DNA of 58,671 nucleotides from Thermostichus vulcanus str. 'Rupite' (GCF_022848905.1 NZ_JAFIRA010000022.1:1-58671), one strand, 5' to 3'; numbered from the stretch's first letter, positions 18,211 through 27,565 are shown. Numbers and translations: made by a program. Notes: a model not told the origin generated them from the sequence alone.

Positions 18211-19200
18211 ATGTCTTTCTCTTCAATGCTGCGCACCGCTACGCGATCGGTGCGCTCCTGGGTGACCCGTCACCTACGCCAGCTTCAGGCGGTACTCTTG
18301 GTTCTCCCTGTGGCTCTGCTGGGTCTGTCTCTAACTCATGCTCCTGCTCAACCTGCCAAAGCCGCCAGCGGGGTAGGGATCCAGTTTGTTTCCCCCGACT
18401 GGGTCAGTGCTCACGCCGAGGATGCCAACCTGCGCATTTTGGATGTGCGGATTGCACCTTTCGCCTATTTCAGTGGCCATATTCCCGGGGCGGTTCACAT
18501 TCCCGACAACGCCTTCCGCGGCCCCGATGGCAAGTTGCCAGTGCAGTATTGGCCCAATGACAAACTGCAAAGCCTTTTCCAGCAGGTGGGGGTGACGGAC
18601 GATAGCCAGGTGCTGATTTACTCCGATGGCAATGATGTCTTGGGGGCAACAATGGTGGCTTACTTGTTGGAACGGGCTGGACACCCAGGGGCGGCGGTGT
18701 TGAATGGTGGCTTTAAGGGCTATCAGGCGGCAGGCTTGCCGGTGACCAAGGAGTTCCCTGCTTACGAGCCGGGACGTTTTACCCTGAAGGATGATCCCTC
18801 CCTGCGGGTCACCTTGGAAGAGGTAAAAAATTTAATCGGCAAAGCAGGGGTGACCTTTGTGGATCCGCGCCCGGCGGATTTGTTTGCGGGTGATGTGGAT
18901 ATCTGGGCTCGCAACGGCCACATTCCCGGCGCTAAAAACATTCCCTGGCCCACCTTCACCATCGGCGAAGAGAACTTCCACCAGCTCAAGCCACTCGCGG
19001 AAATTCAAGCCCTTTTGGATGAACGGGGCGTGAAAAAAGAAGACCAAATCATTGTCACCTGCTCCACCGGACGGGAAGCGACTCTGCAATACGCGGTGCT
19101 GAAGTATCAGCTCGGCTACCCGAATGTGCGGGTTTATGAGGGATCCTGGACGGAATATCAACAGTCCGGCTTGCCTGTGGAAACCGGGCCTGGGGCTTAG
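18211..19200 (+). CDS. Secreted tandem-rhodanese sulfurtransferase (thiosulfate sulfurtransferase)
   Basis: A 329-residue protein with an N-terminal export signal (hydrophobic LQAVLLVLPVALLGLSL, Ala-rich cleavage region APAQPAKAA) and two rhodanese domains. The first domain (about 60-180, containing RILDVRIAPFAYFSGHIPGAVHIP) has no Cys at the loop position (YSDGNDVLGATM) and is probably structural. The second domain (about 195-320) carries the persulfide-forming Cys284 in CSTGREA. This is the architecture of classical thiosulfate:cyanide sulfurtransferases. I chose the ATG at 18211 (MSFSSML) over one at 18118 because it places the Arg-rich n-region directly before the signal helix. A thiosulfate-type transporter gene lies 0.5 kb downstream. 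A strong terminator follows the stop. Confidence 0.9.
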   Translation: MSFSSMLRTATRSVRSWVTRHLRQLQAVLLVLPVALLGLSLTHAPAQPAKAASGVGIQFVSPDWVSAHAEDANLRILDVRIAPFAYFSGHIPGAVHIPDNAFRGPDGKLPVQYWPNDKLQSLFQQVGVTDDSQVLIYSDGNDVLGATMVAYLLERAGHPGAAVLNGGFKGYQAAGLPVTKEFPAYEPGRFTLKDDPSLRVTLEEVKNLIGKAGVTFVDPRPADLFAGDVDIWARNGHIPGAKNIPWPTFTIGEENFHQLKPLAEIQALLDERGVKKEDQIIVTCSTGREATLQYAVLKYQLGYPNVRVYEGSWTEYQQSGLPVETGPGA

Positions 19201-19275
19201 GGCACTGGCCTCACTGAGCTTATGGATCGAAACAATCAACGATCTAAGCTGAATCCAGTGAATCCAGTCATGCAG

Positions 19276-19308
19276 CCAAGCTGAGGGGATCCCTTCGGCT
19301 TGGTTTTG
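19276..19308 (+). terminator. Rho-independent terminator after the rhodanese gene
   Basis: CCAAGC at 19276-19281 pairs with GCTTGG at 19298-19303. Inner pairs through the GGGGATCCC centre extend the stem, and TTTT follows at 19304-19307. It sits 75 bp after the rhodanese stop and before the next ribosome site. Confidence 0.75.
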
Positions 19309-19340
19309 CTTCGAAAGGTTGTGATGATAGCGGAGGTGAA

Positions 19341-19631
19341 ATGCGGACACAATCGCTGACGAGATGGGTTTGGGTGGGCCTGTTGGGACTAGGACTGACC
19401 CTGGGTTGGGGGATCCCGGCACAAGCCAGTTGTAGCTACATTCCCGACTACAGCACCCAAGAGTATCGCCCCCTCCCTACCGTCACACCTGACCCCAGCG
19501 ATCTGGATCCCGGTTTGGAGGCTCCCTCCCTCTCCGAGGATTCGGCCTCTGAAAGCAGGGATTCTGTCCCCCTGACGCGCAAGGAGCAGGGCAATTGGCT
19601 GCAACGACTCTGGCGTAACCTATTCGGCTAA
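19341..19631 (+). CDS. Small secreted protein of unknown function
   Basis: A 96-residue product with an n-region RTQSLTRW, hydrophobic core VGLLGLGLTLGWGIP and an AQAS-C cleavage region, indicating export. If processed at AQA-S-C the mature protein starts near Cys32. The mature part is rich in Pro, Asp, Glu and Ser and ends in an aromatic/basic helix (GNWLQRLWRNLFG) that could be amphipathic. GGAGG lies 4 bases before the ATG, supporting a real gene. It lies between the tandem rhodanese and the YeeE/YedE transporter, but the family is not recognised. Confidence 0.6.
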   Translation: MRTQSLTRWVWVGLLGLGLTLGWGIPAQASCSYIPDYSTQEYRPLPTVTPDPSDLDPGLEAPSLSEDSASESRDSVPLTRKEQGNWLQRLWRNLFG

Positions 19632-19746
19632 CCCGGTTTTGGGTTTCTCAGCCTCTTCTCAGAGGTATCGAGGAAGCTAGAACAGGTGGCGCTTTTTTGA
19701 TCCTGTACCCCCCTTTTGCATTTCTTTTGCATGTAAGTTGGCAACC

Positions 19747-20955
19747 ATGGTTTCTCTACAACTGGGATCCCCAGAGCGTTCTTCTCAGCCCCGGCCTCAG
19801 CGACGCGGTGTGATGCTGTTGCTGAGCGTGATGGTGGCTTTGAGTTTGGGCTTAGCCTCTTTCTATACCTGGCGACAGGGCAGTCTCTTTGCGATTGGCT
19901 GTCTGTTTGGCCTCACCCTCTATCACTCCAGTTTTGGTTTTGCTTCTTCTTACCGCAAGCTGATTGTGAGCGGACAGATCCAGGGCGTTTTGGCGCAGCT
20001 GCTGATGTTGGCGCTGGCCTCGCTGTTGTTTGCGCCTTTTTTGTTGACCCGATCTGCCCAGGGGGCAGTGGCTCCGGTGGGGTTACAGGGAGCGGTGGGT
20101 GCTTTCCTATTTGGGGTTGGTATGCAGTTGGGCAGTGGCTGCGCCTGTGGCACCCTCTACACGATTGGGGCTGGCAGCAGCATGATGCTCTTTACCTTAA
20201 TTAGCTTTTGTCTCGGCTCTTTTTGGGCTTCTTTGCTGGATGGCTGGTGGAGCGGTTGGCCTCGTTTACAGCCCCACTCGTTTTTGGGGGATTGGGGGTT
20301 ACCGGGGTTGTGGGTGCAACTGCTGCTGTTGGCAGGGATTGCTTGGGCTCTCTGGCAGTGGAAACGGCAAACTGCGCCCACTACTGAAACGGGATCCCTG
20401 CCCGAAGCAGAATTTAGCCTAGAGGCTTCGTTACCCCGCTGGCAACAGTGGATCTACGGCCCCTGGCCTTTGGTGGTGGGCGGTGTGGTGCTGGCAATTT
20501 TGAATACCCTCACCCTGTGGATTGCCGGTCGGCCCTGGGGCGTGACCTGGGGTTTTACCCTCTGGACGGCGAAATTGGCCCAGGCTTTGGGTTGGGATCC
20601 CCGTTCAACCACCTTCTGGAGTCAGGGATTTCCAGCTGAGGCTCTGCAACAAAATGTGTTTGCAGACATTACGTCTGTGATGAACCTGGGCATTATCCTC
20701 GGCTCCGCTTTGGCGGCCACTTTGGCAGGACGGATGGGGGTGCGCAAACCGCCCTCCCGCTTGGGGGTTATCGGTGCATTGTTGGGCGGGATCCTGATGG
20801 GCTTTGGGGCGCGGATGGCTTTTGGCTGTAATGTAGGGGCTTACTTCAGTGGCATTGCCTCCACCAGTTGGCACGGCTGGTTGTGGATCGGCTTTGCTCT
20901 ATTGGGAACCCTACTCGGGATCCGGCTGCGTCCTTGGTTTCGTTTGCCCGGGTGA
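19747..20955 (+). CDS. YeeE/YedE (TsuA-type) sulfur-compound transporter
   Basis: A polytopic membrane protein of 402 residues with about ten hydrophobic helices. It carries both Cys-containing signatures of the YeeE/YedE family: GMQLGSGCACGTLYTIG in the N-terminal half and GARMAFGCNVGAYFSGIAS in the C-terminal half. TsuA-type members import thiosulfate through a relay of conserved Cys residues. The upstream rhodanese fits the handling of thiosulfate, although direct evidence for the substrate is lacking. The frame opens at a TTG (19738); the ATG at 19747 was preferred. It ends about 45 bp before the convergent isochorismatase-family gene. Confidence 0.85.
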   Translation: MVSLQLGSPERSSQPRPQRRGVMLLLSVMVALSLGLASFYTWRQGSLFAIGCLFGLTLYHSSFGFASSYRKLIVSGQIQGVLAQLLMLALASLLFAPFLLTRSAQGAVAPVGLQGAVGAFLFGVGMQLGSGCACGTLYTIGAGSSMMLFTLISFCLGSFWASLLDGWWSGWPRLQPHSFLGDWGLPGLWVQLLLLAGIAWALWQWKRQTAPTTETGSLPEAEFSLEASLPRWQQWIYGPWPLVVGGVVLAILNTLTLWIAGRPWGVTWGFTLWTAKLAQALGWDPRSTTFWSQGFPAEALQQNVFADITSVMNLGIILGSALAATLAGRMGVRKPPSRLGVIGALLGGILMGFGARMAFGCNVGAYFSGIASTSWHGWLWIGFALLGTLLGIRLRPWFRLPG

Positions 20956-21001
20956 CCTTGGATTAAGGGCAGGATCCATAGCAGACAAGGGGGATATCTC
21001 T

Positions 21002-21712
21002 CTAGCCCTGAATACCCACCGCTTCTGGCAGCGAAACTCGCAGGGCACTGAGAAAGTCTTCACTGCTGCATACCCAGCCGAAAAACTTCTCAACATTGGT
21101 CAAGGCCGTCTCCTTGAGAAGGGGTGGCCCCACTTGTGTTGTCGAGTCCGACAGCAGCAAGCAGAAGTACTCGCGGTGAAAAGCCTCCCGCAGAGTCGAT
21201 TCCACACAGACATTGGTGGCAATACCCGTAAAGATCAGATTGCGGATCCCCCGTTGCCGCAGCAGCATGTCGAAGTCGGTGCCCGCAAAGGCGCTATAGC
21301 GAGTTTTCTGGAGGATGATATCCCCAGGTTGGGGTCTTAGGGCTTCGACAAAATCGTAGTCCCAGGTGCCCTTAATCAATAGCTGCCCAGACAATTGCGG
21401 TTGCTGACGCATCAGCTTCAGGGCGTTGGATTTGTACCAATTGGGGGATCCCGGCCCGCCCGCCTCTTGAAGTTGGGGATCCCAGCCATTTTGGGTAAAG
21501 ATGATCGGTAGCTTCAGGGGGCGAACAGCCGCCAATACCCGACGGATCACCTCAATGACTGCGGGAGCCTCGCTGAGGTCACTGCCCAAAATATCTACAT
21601 AGCCGCCCTTACTGGCGTAGGCATTTTGCATATCCACCACAATCAGGGCAGTCTCTTCCAGGTCGAAGGTGACGGGATCCGGTCGGCTGGGGATCACAAT
21701 CGGGGTGGGCAT
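21002..21712 (-). CDS. Isochorismatase-family cysteine hydrolase, RutB-like
   Basis: The 236-residue product has the cysteine-hydrolase triad Asp27 ([13 protein letters not shown]), Lys136 (QKTRYSAF) and Cys169 ([14 protein letters not shown]). The overall pattern, including [17 protein letters not shown] and [12 protein letters not shown], matches ureidoacrylate amidohydrolase RutB of the pyrimidine degradation pathway rather than nicotinamidase. The start at 21712 ([12 protein letters not shown]) follows GGAG by 7 bases; a longer frame to 21778 is not needed. A RidA/RutC-like gene lies 37 bp upstream on the same strand, so they probably form an operon. The pathway's initial enzyme RutA is not in the window. 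Confidence 0.82.
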   Translation of the reverse strand: MPTPIVIPSRPDPVTFDLEETALIVVDMQNAYASKGGYVDILGSDLSEAPAVIEVIRRVLAAVRPLKLPIIFTQNGWDPQLQEAGGPGSPNWYKSNALKLMRQQPQLSGQLLIKGTWDYDFVEALRPQPGDIILQKTRYSAFAGTDFDMLLRQRGIRNLIFTGIATNVCVESTLREAFHREYFCLLLSDSTTQVGPPLLKETALTNVEKFFGWVCSSEDFLSALRVSLPEAVGIQG

Positions 21713-21749
21713 GGCAAAGCTCCAACTGGGTTCACATATCGGGCATCGA

Positions 21750-22130
21750 TCAGGCATCGATGTGGGCAATAGCAGCAATTTCCACCAGCAAATCCGGGCG
21801 CACCAGGTCTGCTTTCACCACGAACCGGGCCGGCAATACCCCTGGGAAATACTCCTTATAGACGGCGTTCATGCCCGGATAGTTGGCGTAGTCGGTCAAG
21901 AAAATATTGCAAAAGGCGATGTCCTCCATGGTTCCACCCGCTTCCGTGACCACGCTTTTGATCAGCTCCATCACCAGGCGAGTTTGGGCGCTAATGTCGG
22001 ATCCCACGGTTTTGCCCTCCGGATCTAGAGCCAAGGTACCGGAGATATAGAGGGTGTTTCCCACCTTCACCCCCGGAGAATAGGGAGCAATGGCCGGATA
22101 ACCGGCTGGGGCAATGGCAACCTTGGGCAT
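21750..22130 (-). CDS. RidA/YjgF family protein, RutC-like
   Basis: A 126-residue member of the RidA (YjgF/YER057c/UK114) family: trimeric deaminases acting on enamines, imines and related intermediates. Family features are [42 protein letters not shown] and [10 protein letters not shown], with the conserved active-site Arg in the last segment. Position directly upstream of a RutB-like amidohydrolase makes RutC (3-aminoacrylate deaminase) the most likely subtype, though general RidA activity cannot be excluded. The frame starts at 22160; the ATG at 22130 ([12 protein letters not shown]) matches homologues better. Confidence 0.85.
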   Translation of the reverse strand: MPKVAIAPAGYPAIAPYSPGVKVGNTLYISGTLALDPEGKTVGSDISAQTRLVMELIKSVVTEAGGTMEDIAFCNIFLTDYANYPGMNAVYKEYFPGVLPARFVVKADLVRPDLLVEIAAIAHIDA

Positions 22131-22390
22131 AAGGGATCCCGAATCACGACAGGATCGCACTTTAGCGGGGCTTGGGATCTTCTACCGTTGGCTGGGATAC
22201 AACTGCCGTTGATCAAAAAGGGAGAACACCTTTAACCTTTGTTTCATCGTGATCCCTGCTACCGGAAGGAACCCACCTCATCCCAGAAGATAACCGATGG
22301 GATCCGTCCAGAAGACGTTGGCAGGGCAAGAGAGCACATGGCATGGCAGAAGCAGACTGGGCTACGGGTGGTTTCACAGCATATCGGCTT

Positions 22391-24139
22391 ATGAATCCCT
22401 TAATTCTTGTGTGTGGATTGGGCCGCACCGGTTTGAACATTTTTCGGCTTTTGCAGCAGCAGGGGGCACAGGGATCCCTGGTGCGAGGCATTAGCGATGT
22501 GCCCATCGAAGGCGAGAGTAATATCGTAATTGGGGATCCGCGACGGGCAGAAACCTTGATTGCCGCCGGTATTCAGCGGGCCCATACACTGGTGCTAGCG
22601 GGGGCGGATCACACGCTAAACTTGGCCATTCTCACCCAGGCACGAGTCCTGAACCCCCGTATCCGCATTATTGACCGCATTTTGGATGCCCACCTGGGGG
22701 AACACCTGGACCAGATTTTGCCGGATCATTTCACCCTCAGTGTCGCCGCTTTGGCCGCCCCCATTTTCACCTTTGCTGCCTTGGGGAGCCGAGCGATTGG
22801 GCAATTGCAACTGTTTGACCAAACCTGGCCGATTCACGAGGAGGTGATCACGCCAGATCATCCCTGGTGTGGACGACGCATGAACGAGTTTTGGGACAAC
22901 CGAGAGCGGATGCTAATCTACTATCTCTCCACTCGGGATCCCATCGATTTGGTGTCGGCGGTGATTCAAGAACGGGTTTTGCAACCGGGGGATCGGCTGT
23001 TGGTTGGCAATAAGCCCGCACAGGTGTTTCGTCGTCGGCCCTGGCAAGAACGCCTGCGCAAGCTCTGGAAAGGGATCCAACGGCTGCAACACCACGACCA
23101 ACCGATCCTGGCGGTGACCCTGACCCTCTTGCTCACCATTTTCCTGGCTACCTGTACCTATCTGGCGGTGAACCTGGATACCTCGTTTGTGGATGCCTTG
23201 TATTTTTCGGTGGGGATGATCACCGGAGCCGGGGGCAAAGAAGAAGTAGCGGAAGCGGCTCCGGCGGGGATCAAAGTCTTTACAGCTGTGATGATGTTGG
23301 TCGGGGCAGGCATTATCGGCATTTGCTACGCCCTACTCAACGATTTCATCTTGGGATCCCGGTTGCGGCAGGTGTGGGATGTGGCGCGGGCGCCTCAGCG
23401 GGGCCATTTCATCATCTGTGGCCTGGGGGGGATTGGCATCAATATTGCCAGCCAGTTGCAGTCCAGCGGCTATGAGGTGGTGGTGATCGAGCGGGATAGT
23501 GAGTGTCGCTTTTTGAGTAGTGCGCGGGAGCAACGGATCCCGGTGTTCATTGCCGATGCCAGTTTGTCGGATACCCTCAGTGCGGCCCATATTCAACAGG
23601 CAGAAGCCCTGATCGCCGTCACCAGTAACGATACCGTGAACCTGCAAGTGGCTTTAGCAGCGAAGGGGTTGGCACCGCGTATCCCAGTGGTGGTGCGCAC
23701 TCACGATCCAGACTTTGCTCGGCAGGTGCAGCAGGTGTTTGAGTTCGAGGCGGTTCTCAGCCCAGCGGAGTTGGTGGCACCGACCTTTGCAGCGGCAGCT
23801 TTGGGGGGCAAAATTTTGGGCAATGGTTTGGTGGGTAACCAGCTTTGGGTAGCTTTGGGCACATTGGTCACCCGCAACCATAGCTTTTTGGGCCGGCAAA
23901 TTAAAGAGCTCGCGGCAGCGGTGGATCTGGTGCCCCTTTACATTGAACGGGCCACAGGCCATATTCATGGCTGGGAATTGCTGATCACGGCTTTGCAAGA
24001 AGGGGATGTGCTCTACCTAACGATCCCGGCAGCGCAGTTGGATCATCTGTGGCGCTCGACCTCCAGCTCAACCCATCCTCAGCATCGAGAACGGGATCCC
24101 CAATTTTTCAGTCAAATGGAGGGTTTGGCTGAAGCTTGA
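22391..24139 (+). CDS. RCK-membrane-RCK channel-like protein (TrkA-N domains)
   Basis: A 582-residue protein with three parts. First is an N-terminal NAD-binding TrkA-N/RCK domain (VCGLGRTGLNIFRLLQQQG). Next is a two-helix membrane unit (about 240-325; LAVTLTLLLTIFLATCTYLAV and VFTAVMMLVGAGIIGICYAL). The third part is a second TrkA-N domain (ICGLGGIGINIASQLQSSGYEVVVIERD) with a TrkA-C-like region. The arrangement suggests a ligand-gated K+ channel or regulator. However, the loop between helices reads VGMITGAGGKEE (T278-G-A-G-G) rather than TxGYGD, so K+ selectivity is uncertain. I chose the ATG at 22391 (MNPLILVCGLG) so that the beta-alpha-beta fold begins immediately; 22343 is possible. It converges on argS. 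Confidence 0.8.
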   Translation: MNPLILVCGLGRTGLNIFRLLQQQGAQGSLVRGISDVPIEGESNIVIGDPRRAETLIAAGIQRAHTLVLAGADHTLNLAILTQARVLNPRIRIIDRILDAHLGEHLDQILPDHFTLSVAALAAPIFTFAALGSRAIGQLQLFDQTWPIHEEVITPDHPWCGRRMNEFWDNRERMLIYYLSTRDPIDLVSAVIQERVLQPGDRLLVGNKPAQVFRRRPWQERLRKLWKGIQRLQHHDQPILAVTLTLLLTIFLATCTYLAVNLDTSFVDALYFSVGMITGAGGKEEVAEAAPAGIKVFTAVMMLVGAGIIGICYALLNDFILGSRLRQVWDVARAPQRGHFIICGLGGIGINIASQLQSSGYEVVVIERDSECRFLSSAREQRIPVFIADASLSDTLSAAHIQQAEALIAVTSNDTVNLQVALAAKGLAPRIPVVVRTHDPDFARQVQQVFEFEAVLSPAELVAPTFAAAALGGKILGNGLVGNQLWVALGTLVTRNHSFLGRQIKELAAAVDLVPLYIERATGHIHGWELLITALQEGDVLYLTIPAAQLDHLWRSTSSSTHPQHRERDPQFFSQMEGLAEA

Positions 24140-24159
24140 CGGTCTTCAATCCGAGAGAC

Positions 24160-25956
24160 TTACATCGACTCGGGGGCGCTTAATCCGAGAATGCCCGTGA
24201 GCAAGTTAAACAAAACTTGGCGAGTGGCCTGAACCAACTGAATTCGGGCCTGTGCCAAAACGGGATCCTCCTGCAACAGCGGCAAAATGCGGCAGTTGTC
24301 GTAAAACTTATTGAAATCGGTAGCAACCGCTTCTGTGTAGCGAATGATTTTATGGGGAGCACGTTCTTCGGCAGCGGCAATTAATTCATCCGGCAAAGCC
24401 AGCAGGCGCAGCAACAGGGTGCGTTCTTCCGGTTCTTTGTAGGGAAGTCGTGCTTGCTCGGTTAGAGATACCTTCTCGCTCAGTTCTACTTTTTCTTCTT
24501 CTTGTAATCGCCGCAACAGGGTACAACAACGGGCATGGCTGTAGTGGACGTACACCACTGGGTTATCGAAAGTTTGTTTGACAGCCAAGTCCAAGTCGAA
24601 ATTGATCGGGCTATCCATGCTATTGCTGAGCAAAAACCAGCGGGTAGCATCTGCTCCCACTCCAATCTCAGGATCCTCAATCAGATCATTTAAGGAGACA
24701 AAGTTGCCGGTGCGCTTGGACATGCGCACTTCGGTTTTCTCACCTGTTTCTGGATCCGTCTTAAATAACTTGACAAATTGACCGATTAAAATCTCCAACT
24801 TAACATCCAAGCTAAAAGCTCCCACCGCCGCATTCAAGCGGCCCACATATCCATGGTGATCGGAGCCGAGGATGTTGATCAGTCGTTGATACCCCCGCCG
24901 TACTTTGTCTCGGTGATAAGCAATATCTGCCGCCAGATAGGTTACGGATCCATCCGCCTTTTGCACGACCCGATCTTTGTCATCCCCAAACTCTTGGGTC
25001 TTGAAATAGAGGGCTTCTTCAGCATCGGGTTTGGGCTCCTCACCGCGGGGCGCTTTGGCCCTGTAGAGAAAGCCATACGCTTGCAGCTCTTGCAAGGATT
25101 GTTGAATGGCACTGAGGCCCGTCTCGGGATCGGGGGTATGTAGGCGGCGCTCGCTAAACCATTGTTCAAATTCCGTTTTCAGTTGCCGCAGGGTCTCTTT
25201 TTGCCAAGTGAGCATTTCTCCATAGGCAAAATCGGTATATTCCTCCAAGGTGGTGGGTAGGGAGCGGATCCCGGCTTTCACTTGATCTAGCAGCCGCTGC
25301 GCCACATCGATCAGATAAGTCCCCCGATAGGCATCATCGGGCAATGGGATCGCTTCTCCCTGGAGTTGTTTCACCCGCACCGCCAAGGACTTACCCAAGA
25401 TCTGCATTTGGTTGCCGGCATCGTTGATATAAAATTCCCGCTCCACCTGATGCCCTGTCCAGCGCAGCAGATTGGCCAACGTAGAACCCACAGCTGCCCA
25501 GCGCCCATGGCCCACATGCAAAGGCCCCGTCGGATTCGCGGAGACAAACTCCAGCAGGATGCGCTCCGGGTGAGGTGCGGGGGTTTTGCCAAACTCTCCT
25601 CCCAGCGTGAGTAATTCCTGTAAGCGCTCGGCCAAAAAGGGATCCCTAAGGCGGAAATTGATGAACCCGGCTCCCGCCACGCTGGTTTCGATGTGGGGTA
25701 AATCAAGATGCTTACAGAGGATATCGGCTATTTGGGCCGGAGCCATACCACAGAGCTTCTTCATGCCCAGGGCGGTTGGACAGGCATAGTCGCCGTAGCG
25801 GGTATCGTTGGGAATCTGAATCACCGGTGTGATTTGGACGGTTTGGTCGCAAGTCAGGGATCCCAGTTGGCCGGCTTCTGCCGCCCGTTGAATGGCTTCT
25901 GAGACCGCAGCAGTGAGAAACCGAATCAGAGAGGTGGACTGGGGTTGAGTTGCCAT
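24160..25956 (-). CDS. argS: Arginyl-tRNA synthetase
   Basis: Class I aminoacyl-tRNA synthetase that charges tRNA-Arg. The product of 598 residues contains the N-terminal additional domain, the HIGH-type motif [12 protein letters not shown] near residue 150 within [15 protein letters not shown], the KMSKS-equivalent [12 protein letters not shown] near 410, and a C-terminal DALR anticodon-binding domain ending in [20 protein letters not shown]. Length is normal. The frame begins 3 codons earlier (MFT), but [13 protein letters not shown] at 25956 is a better start. Its stop is about 20 bp from the convergent RCK gene. Confidence 0.97.
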   Translation of the reverse strand: MATQPQSTSLIRFLTAAVSEAIQRAAEAGQLGSLTCDQTVQITPVIQIPNDTRYGDYACPTALGMKKLCGMAPAQIADILCKHLDLPHIETSVAGAGFINFRLRDPFLAERLQELLTLGGEFGKTPAPHPERILLEFVSANPTGPLHVGHGRWAAVGSTLANLLRWTGHQVEREFYINDAGNQMQILGKSLAVRVKQLQGEAIPLPDDAYRGTYLIDVAQRLLDQVKAGIRSLPTTLEEYTDFAYGEMLTWQKETLRQLKTEFEQWFSERRLHTPDPETGLSAIQQSLQELQAYGFLYRAKAPRGEEPKPDAEEALYFKTQEFGDDKDRVVQKADGSVTYLAADIAYHRDKVRRGYQRLINILGSDHHGYVGRLNAAVGAFSLDVKLEILIGQFVKLFKTDPETGEKTEVRMSKRTGNFVSLNDLIEDPEIGVGADATRWFLLSNSMDSPINFDLDLAVKQTFDNPVVYVHYSHARCCTLLRRLQEEEKVELSEKVSLTEQARLPYKEPEERTLLLRLLALPDELIAAAEERAPHKIIRYTEAVATDFNKFYDNCRILPLLQEDPVLAQARIQLVQATRQVLFNLLTGILGLSAPESM

Positions 25957-25976
25957 AGTGAACAAGTTAAAAGGGG

Positions 25977-26300
25977 ATGGAGGAAGAAAAGATGCCAGCC
26001 TGCATGCTGCGGACTTCCATCAGCGTCTCAGTTAGGGTGACTTCCATTCGTTCCAGCCTATTTTCGCTCATGACAGTAGTGTCCTCCGTTTTTATTCCCC
26101 TCACTTTTGTGGCTGGGGTCTACGGCATGAACTTTAACCCTGAGCGCTCCCCCTTGAATATGCCGGAGCTAGATGCCTACTGGGGATACCCACTTTGCCT
26201 ACTGGCCATGGTCTGCATGGGTGGACTACAGATCTTCTGGTTCTGGCGTAAGGGCTGGTTTGAAAATTTCTCTGCCCCCAAGCGGGATCCCTCAACCTAA
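25977..26300 (+). pseudogene. CorA Mg2+/Co2+ transporter C-terminal remnant
   Basis: The 107-codon frame ends with the CorA pore region. It contains LMTVVSSVFIPLTFVAGVYGMNF with the signature GMN motif, then MPELDAYWGYPLCLLAMVCMGGLQIFWFWRKGWF, i.e. both C-terminal transmembrane helices. Complete CorA proteins have 300-390 residues with a large cytoplasmic N-domain, which is missing. The first 30 codons here look degenerate and immediately abut the argS start on the other strand. This is best read as a 5'-truncated pseudogene; a working two-helix fragment is unlikely. It may have been lost because MgtE (51.6 kb) supplies Mg2+ uptake. Confidence 0.75.
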
Positions 26301-26476
26301 AGGATCGGATCCCCTGGCTTGCAAGGAAGGATCATTCTCTCACTGCACAAAGGTATCCCTGAATACAAAAGTCTGGCTGCACCCTGCTAAGTTTACTGTT
26401 TGTTATCGTTGACTCATTTTTTGCCGCATTTCCGGTGCGGATCCCTCCTGAGCTAGGTACTGTGGAGCTTACCGAT

Positions 26477-27565
26477 ATGTCAATCCCGAAATCGTCGCGT
26501 CGCCAATTCATTCAATCTGCTGCTGCGGCTGCCTCTCTTATTGCTGCTGGAGGGTACGGCTTACAAGCTAAGGCCCAGAGCCGAGGCCCTGTTCTTGTTT
26601 CCCAAGGACTGGCCCCGCTAAAGTACACCCTCTCGTGGCTGCCCTCCTCCATGGACACTCCCCTCGTCACTGCGATCACGAAGGGGTACTTTGCCGATAA
26701 CGGTGTTGAGGTAACCTACGAGCGTGGCTTTGGGTCTGCCGATTCCATCACCAAGATTGCGGCAGGTCAATACGATTTGGGAGAGGGGGATCCCTACTCC
26801 ATGATCGAGTTCAATGCCAAGAACCCCGATGTGCCTTTGGTGGCCATTTACGTCCATTTCAACCGCTCTCCCTTCGGCATCTACACGCTAGAAGGCAGGG
26901 GTATTACAGAACCTAGCCAACTCGTCGGCAAGAGGTTGGGAGCTCCGGCGGGGGATGCGCCGCGGCGTCTCTGGCCTGTGTTTGCCAGGCAAGTTGGCAT
27001 TGATCCGGGCTCGGTGGAATGGCTGACCATGGAGCCACAACTGCGGGAGCCGTTCCTCATTCAAGGTCGGGTGGATGCCATCAGCGGCTTTATGACCTCG
27101 GCCATGCCCAATCTTGTGCGGGGCGGTGTCAGCCTAAATGATATTACTCCCTTCTTCTACAATGACTATGGCCTCGATTTGTATGGAAATGCCATCATCA
27201 CTCGGGTTGAATTGCTACAGGAGAAACCCGAAGAACTGAAAGGCTTCTTGAATGGGTATGTGAAGGGCTGGCAAGATACCATCCGCGACACCGACCGTAA
27301 TATGTTTGCCCTTTTGGATAAAGCCAAGGCCGATGGGCAGGTACTGGATACCACCATCGAGAAATTGCGCCTCACCCTGGCGATGCCCCGATTGTTCGTA
27401 ACCGATGAAGTGCGGGAAATTGGTCTAGGAGATGTGGTGCCCTCTCGTATGGAATCCTCCATTGCCCAAGTGGTGGATGGGTTTGGTTTGCCCACTAAGC
27501 CCTCTCTTGAGCAGGTGTTTGATGGTAGCCTGTTGCCGCCAAAATCAGAACGGATGATCAGCTGA
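26477..27565 (+). CDS. ABC transporter substrate-binding protein, NMT1/SsuA-like
   Basis: A 362-residue periplasmic binding protein of the NMT1/THI5-like/SsuA-TauA group (nitrate, sulfonate, taurine or pyrimidine-precursor binders). The N-terminus SSRRQFIQSAAAAASLIAAGG is a twin-arginine export signal. The core has YTLSWLPSSMDTPLVTAITKGYFADNGVEV-type features (quoted in parts: LSWLPSSMDTPL, KGYFADNGVEV), GQYDLGEGDPYSMIEF and GRVDAISGFM. GGAG lies 11 bases before the ATG at 26477; the frame extends 14 codons further upstream. No permease or ATPase is adjacent, so the ligand cannot be named from context. A perfect hairpin follows the stop. Confidence 0.85.
   Translation: MSIPKSSRRQFIQSAAAAASLIAAGGYGLQAKAQSRGPVLVSQGLAPLKYTLSWLPSSMDTPLVTAITKGYFADNGVEVTYERGFGSADSITKIAAGQYDLGEGDPYSMIEFNAKNPDVPLVAIYVHFNRSPFGIYTLEGRGITEPSQLVGKRLGAPAGDAPRRLWPVFARQVGIDPGSVEWLTMEPQLREPFLIQGRVDAISGFMTSAMPNLVRGGVSLNDITPFFYNDYGLDLYGNAIITRVELLQEKPEELKGFLNGYVKGWQDTIRDTDRNMFALLDKAKADGQVLDTTIEKLRLTLAMPRLFVTDEVREIGLGDVVPSRMESSIAQVVDGFGLPTKPSLEQVFDGSLLPPKSERMIS

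Noticed and set aside
21669-22028. Plus-strand frames opposite the RutB/RutC-like genes
   Set aside because: Antisense of confident minus-strand genes.
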